From the NCBI GenBank assembly GCA_025991245.1, contig BQMJ01000005.1, positions 279,669-343,668 of the forward strand: a DNA stretch of 64,000 nt, written 5' to 3'. The stretch's first letter is position 1, and every line of letters starts with the position of its first letter. Origin of the DNA: Galdieria partita. Taxonomy: Eukaryota; Rhodophyta; Bangiophyceae; Galdieriales; Galdieriaceae. The position numbers and the translations under genes were made by a program. Below the pieces are notes generated by a model. The model was not told the DNA's origin. It searched no databases and saw nothing but the letters and a program-made list of their open reading frames with translations. Positions 59,285 through 64,000 of the stretch are shown one piece after another.

Positions 59285-59989
59285 TTTCTTTGTCTTAATT
59301 ATATATACCAACAGTACAATTCGTGTATAATATTATGCCAATCAACATAAAATAGAACAAAATGGATCCAGTCACCATAAGAAAGCAAAAAATTTTTTTT
59401 TACAAAAAAGGTGTCTGATAAAAGATACCCCATAGTAAAAACCAACAGTTGCACGATTCTATTTTTCGAAAAACTGCCGCTTTTCAATATCGAAAACGAC
59501 CATAGTGAAACAAGCCATGCAATACGTTAGCTGTAAAAATTACCAGATTTATATTTCGTATATCATATTCATAACCAAATTGCTCAGCTCCCCCCAAAAA
59601 TTAAAAACTTCAATAAAAGTGAAACAAATGGAACAATTGGATATCGCTTACATGCAATACAAATACAACTGTGGGGATGATTCCCAAAAGATTTCAAAGG
59701 AAGAATTACTTTGTCACTCGAGATAAATTAGCAAAATCAAAAAGATCTTCAAGAATGTTGACACAATTTCAAAAATATTTAACCCATTCTAAACCACTTA
59801 ATTTTATACTCTATTAGACTCTTTTACGACGATCTAGTGAATTGAGAAAAACACATGCATTTTAGTAAAAGGAATGAGAAGTCGTGTGGTTTCAAATAAA
59901 AAAAATTGTTTTTCTGAAATCATCCACGGTTCATTAGAAGAGCAATAAAAATATCGTCTCGAATAGAGTCTATGAAATAAGAAAGAATT

Positions 59990-60560
59990 TAGGGAGGTCG
60001 ACCCAAGTGAAAAAATTGTAGAATTTCAATACATTATTTGTCCTTTATGGCATCAGTACTTCTAGTTGTTCTCAGGAGTAACCAGTAAGTGGCAATGCGA
60101 AGTATAGTAAAAAGAAAAGTAGAACAAATCTCATATAGAAAAAATCAATATATTCTCACCTCGAATAGTTTTTGCATATGTGAAATAGAACCTAGGAAGA
60201 CTTCATTACACATTCAATGGTTATAAGGCATAGAACACACAAGAAAAACAGCAGTAGTACTAGAAGAGAAATGATCAAACAAGTGAACTTTCTAAAATGT
60301 GAACAAAGAGACTAAACGACAATTGAATCTTCTAGCTCTTTCATTCTTAAAACGTAACAATTGAACAAAAATCTGTGACATAAGAGTGCACACTGAAAAG
60401 CCGACAAAGAGATTCAAAATTTGACATTGTAGAGAATAGATACAAGGCGGCTCGAAAAGTTTACCAAAACACAAAGTATTGCTTTCGAGAATCTAAGAAT
60501 AGCATAAGCACTGTTTACTTTTTGCTAAATATGTATACCGATACTCTGTTTCAAGTAAGG
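59990..60560. repeat. Diverged partial copy of the 2.1-kb subtelomeric repeat
   Basis: Shares ordered blocks with copies 1 and 2: TTCTAGTTGTTCTCAGGAG with CTAATTGTTCTCTTGAGCGG, the ATGCGAAGTATAGTAAAAAG block with ATGCAAAAGATAGTAAGAAG, ATATTCTCACCTCG with ATATTCTCAGTCG, and AATATGTATACCGATAC with AATATGTATACCATCAC. Order is partly changed relative to the full units. Part of it (60360-60480) also matches 49690-49830. Confidence 0.6.
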
Positions 60561-62819
60561 CTACTCAAAGAATGAAGCAAGCAGTGTCTCAAGACCATCA
60601 AAAAGCAGAAATGACTTACCGAATGGTTAAATTTTCAATAGCATCGCACCGTAGAATACAATAAAATAACCAAATAACAATACTTAGAATTTTGCTATAT
60701 AAGACAAATTTCTAAAAACGATTCTAATAAGGAAAGGTTCAACCATGAAGATCTTGGCGAAACCATTGAAACAAAAGTTTCGAAACTATCTATATTCGAT
60801 GCTTATTATTATGTATGCACTGAAGACAGCAGCGATCTTAATAAGAAAAATCAATAAACAAAGAACATCATCGCAACAATGTAGTACCTATATAAAAAGA
60901 CAAACTCAACGAAAAAGCTACTATGTCACCAAGGCATAAAAGTTTAAAAAAATTCCAAAACTTGTGACAACATTTAAAAAAAAGGAAAAGATTTCAGCAT
61001 TTCATTTTCAGTTCTATTGCATTGGCATTATAAAACGGTATTGAAGAGAAGTTTCTGCAATATATCAAAGGGGAATAGGCAATTTTTGCATTACCAGCTT
61101 AGGACTTTCTTTATACGGTTTACTAAAAGAACAATACCAAAACCAATTTTAGAAAAAAGCCGTAGAAAAAACCTTTAAAGAAATGAAAACTTGAGAATAT
61201 ATTGAGAAATTTTTATGTACCACTTGTTCTTTACATCATTGGTACCATGAATCTGTCCTCGTCATGCAGATATTTCTCAACCTTGTGAAACGAAGTAAAG
61301 AAGTTACAGCAATTTGCTCACAGAGAAAAAAAATACAATACCTTTGATGAAAGGGAATTTAGTAACTATATCACATAGAAATACAGAAGAAGAAATTTTT
61401 TTTCTCATTTGAGAAAAAGTAGTAAAAAGAAGGGGTAATCCTTGAATGCAGCAATGAAGACAGCACAAAACAAAGAAAAGAAAATGTTACATAGTGGCAG
61501 ATTGTTCTAATGTTGCGATGACCTGTTCGCGTACATTGCTCGCACCTTGAACTAACGTCATCAGAAGGATACCATTTAAACGAACTACCTAGAATCTCAA
61601 AACGATACAAAAGTAGCAGAAAATTGTGCATTCTTAATAAAATTTGAACTTAAGAAGGAATGTAAAAAACTAACTATAGTTTTCAATCCAAAAAAAGTCT
61701 AAACAAGATGTAGCTGACAGGAGACCAAACTTGGTCAGTAGCACAGAAAGCAAAAAAAATAAAACAATACGTAACTATTCGTTGGCAAAAAACATAAATA
61801 AGAAACCGGACATAAACAATTCACTCTGCCCACTCCGACTTTGAGACTACTAGAGCTCAGTGAATTGAAAAACTAGGCACGTTTTGGCTAAAAGCAATAA
61901 GTATTTTTTCCTCATTTTGGTTTTATAATACTTCATTAGGGTATACTTTCAAGTTAAATATGCATACTTACCTAAAAGTTCAAATACCATTGGAAGATAT
62001 TAACATGGTGAATCAAGGTAAATTCATCCAATATAAGAAAGCAAAAGGATACTTCACCAATTAGCTTCGGCACAAAAACCACATAAAGCAAAATATCATA
62101 ACATGAAAAAAAAACAATTAATTTGCAATGAGTCAATCAAGAACGAAGTTAATGATGCTAACAATAACAAAAAAAGCAACCGTTCAAAAAAAATGCTCAC
62201 AATTTCTAAACAGCTCAAAATTTCGAATTATTGCAAAGCAACAGAGAAATTCCTTAACTCAAAAGGGCCTTGAACTAAAAATAGCATCCGAAAATTTTAC
62301 CTAAATACCCGTAGCAAGCAACAAAATTCAAACAAACGCTCATTTGATCTCTGGCAAAACAAGTAGCACAGTTGGAGAATTAATTACTTTTACGAAACTA
62401 AAAGCAAAAGTGAATGTCTTGATAGAACCAATGCGCTTTCTTTCTCCGAAGCATTGAGATGACCAAGACCTTGATAAATGTTCAAATACGAATGAACCGG
62501 AACAGGACAATAGGAATTTTTTTAGGGTTAATTAATTTTTTTAAGTTTATTACTGTTTCTAACAAAAGTCACATACTATAGAAAGAAACTAACAGTATAG
62601 AAAAAGGAACATTCATCCAACAGAATAAAGCAAAAGGATCCTTCACCCAATGAATACAGCAACACAAGAATAAGTAAAAAACAAGAAAAAAAAGCTTTAA
62701 TAAATGGCTCTGCAACAAAATCAATGAAAAACAAGAGTTTCAAGGCAACAATCATCCCAAAAAAAAATTTCAATCAAACAAACCATTTCAAATTTTAAAC
62801 CAACGCAACACGACATGAA
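60561..62819. other. A-rich subtelomeric stretch with weak internal repeats
   Basis: About 2.3 kb without a supported gene. Two blocks resemble each other: 62020-62090 and 62605-62665, both with TTCATCCAA...AAAGCAAAAGGAT.CTTCACC. Short frames are lysine-rich and look spurious. Confidence 0.45.
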
Positions 62820-63490
62820 AATGCCAAAAACAAATGAAGGCCAATCATAAGTTAAAAGCAAAATCAAAACTTTTTCCTATCGTTTCCAAGTATTCATGCA
62901 ATATATCTCAAATACAAATATAATGGAAAAATAACCCACAAGAACAGTCTCCAAAACGCCACCAAACACTCACTGAAATTTGCGACTAATTATACTAGAC
63001 TAAAGGAAAACGAAGAGGCTTGATAGAATTAAGAAACTTTCGTTTAAAAAGCAATTAAGAGAAAAAATGCACAACTTTGTAAAATATGTGTAGACTTGCA
63101 GAAGGGAATGGGCATTTTTCTTTCTTATTCAGGTGTTACTGAAGGATTATTTTTTGGTACATAAAAAGTGTCTCAACAAAAGAAGGACAGTCACCAGTTA
63201 AAAGCAAAACATAGACTTTATCTATTCGCCTCCAAGAACTTATGCAATATACCGCGAATAAAAATATAAGAGAAATAAATCACACAAGAAAGGTCGCCCG
63301 GACGCCAAAAAACACACAGTAAAATTTGTGACTCATTGTACTAGACAACAAACAAAAGTAAGAGGCTAGATACAATTAAGGGACTTTTATTTGAAATACA
63401 ACTAAGAGAAAAAAATGCAGTAAATTGTAAAATATGCGTAGGCCCGCAGAAGGAAGTTGGCATTTTTCTTTCTTATTCATGTTTTACTGA
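62820..63490. repeat. Telomere-adjacent tandem repeat, about 348-bp period
   Basis: Two head-to-tail copies. Matching landmarks are AGTTAAAAGCAAAA (62850 / 63198), ATGCAATATA (62897 / 63243), GACTAATTATACTAGAC versus GACTCATTGTACTAGAC, and GGCATTTTTCTTTCTTATTCA (63111 / 63459). The second copy runs straight into the telomere array. Confidence 0.85.
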
Positions 63491-64000
63491 GGGTTTAGTA
63501 TTAGGGTTTATTAGGGTTTATTTAGGGTTTATTTAGGGTTTATTTAGGGTTTATTTAGGGTTTATTAGGGTTTATTTAGGGTTTATTAGGGTTTATTTAG
63601 GGTTTATTTAGGGTTTATTAGGGTTTATTAGGGTTTATTAGGGTTTATTAGGGTTTATTAGGGTTTATTTAGGGTTTATTTAGGGTTTATTAGGGTTTAT
63701 TAGGGTTTATTAGGGTTTATTTAGGGTTTATTTAGGGTTTATTAGGGTTTATTTAGGGTTTATTTAGGGTTTATTTAGGGTTTATTAGGGTTTATTAGGG
63801 TTTATTAGGGTTTATTTAGGGTTTATTTAGGGTTTATTTAGGGTTTATTAGGGTTTATTAGGGTTTATTAGGGTTTATTTAGGGTTTATTAGGGTTTATT
63901 TAGGGTTTATTTAGGGTTATTTAGGGTTTATTAGGGTTTATTAGGGGTTATTTGGGTTATTTAGGGTTTATTAGGGTTTATTAGGGTTTATTAGGGTTTA
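63491..64000 (+). repeat. Telomere repeat array (chromosome end)
   Basis: About 510 bp of TTTATTAGGG and TTTATTTAGGG units in mixed order, G-rich strand running 5' to 3' toward the window end, as expected for a right-hand telomere. A short irregular patch with TTATTTAGGG, TTAGGGG and TTATTTGGG occurs at about 63912-63962, then regular units resume to the last base. Confidence 0.97.

Noticed and set aside
1-64000. CRISPR arrays, prophage, bacterial operons or ribosome-binding sites
   Set aside because: Genes have spliceosomal introns and eukaryotic families throughout; no direct-repeat/spacer pattern other than the telomere and subtelomeric repeats was seen.

Overview
The window looks like the right-hand end of a nuclear chromosome of a unicellular red alga, most likely Galdieria (Cyanidiophyceae). 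The reasons are dense eukaryotic genes with very short introns (mostly 43-60 nt, GT..AG), intergenic gaps often below 100 bp, AT-rich DNA, nuclear tRNAs including tRNA-Glu genes with an intron in the D arm, and a terminal telomere array. The genus is inferred from this gene architecture and was not checked by a search.

Positions 1-37000 are a compact housekeeping region. In order it holds: a SCYL1-like pseudokinase (cut by the window edge), catalase, a DUSP/USP deubiquitinase, an NKAP-like protein, a membrane-anchored glycosyltransferase-like protein, tRNA-Glu, a SARNP/Tho1-like SAP protein, D-3-phosphoglycerate dehydrogenase, an intronless Zn-dependent formaldehyde dehydrogenase-like enzyme, a telobox-Myb (TRF-like) protein, inositol-3-phosphate synthase, a large FAMeT+BTB+discoidin-like protein, phosphomevalonate kinase, CK2 beta, a second glycosyltransferase paralogue, a membrane RING-H2 E3 ligase, a Nudix hydrolase, tRNA-Phe, cytosolic-type cysteinyl-tRNA synthetase, RAD18, a second tRNA-Glu, an SppA protease and RAD6.

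Positions 37000-46700 are a transition zone: decayed coding-like sequence and two members of a P-loop ATPase family. One (45265-46724) looks intact. The other (39901-42268) carries an in-frame stop and several frame breaks.

Positions 46700-63490 are a gene-poor subtelomere. It contains decayed paralogous segments, at least two full copies of a ~2.1-2.2 kb tandem repeat plus a diverged partial copy, and a ~348-bp tandem repeat next to the telomere. From 63491 to the end is a telomere array that mixes TTTATTAGGG and TTTATTTAGGG units, G-rich strand toward the end.

Functional links stand out. RAD6 (E2) and RAD18 (E3) lie within 5 kb. The telobox-Myb gene carries copies of the chromosome's own telomere repeat just upstream of its start codon. 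Both tRNA-Glu(UUC) genes share an 18-19 nt D-arm intron. Splice sites were derived by hand from frame, motif and intron-length agreement; no transcripts were available.
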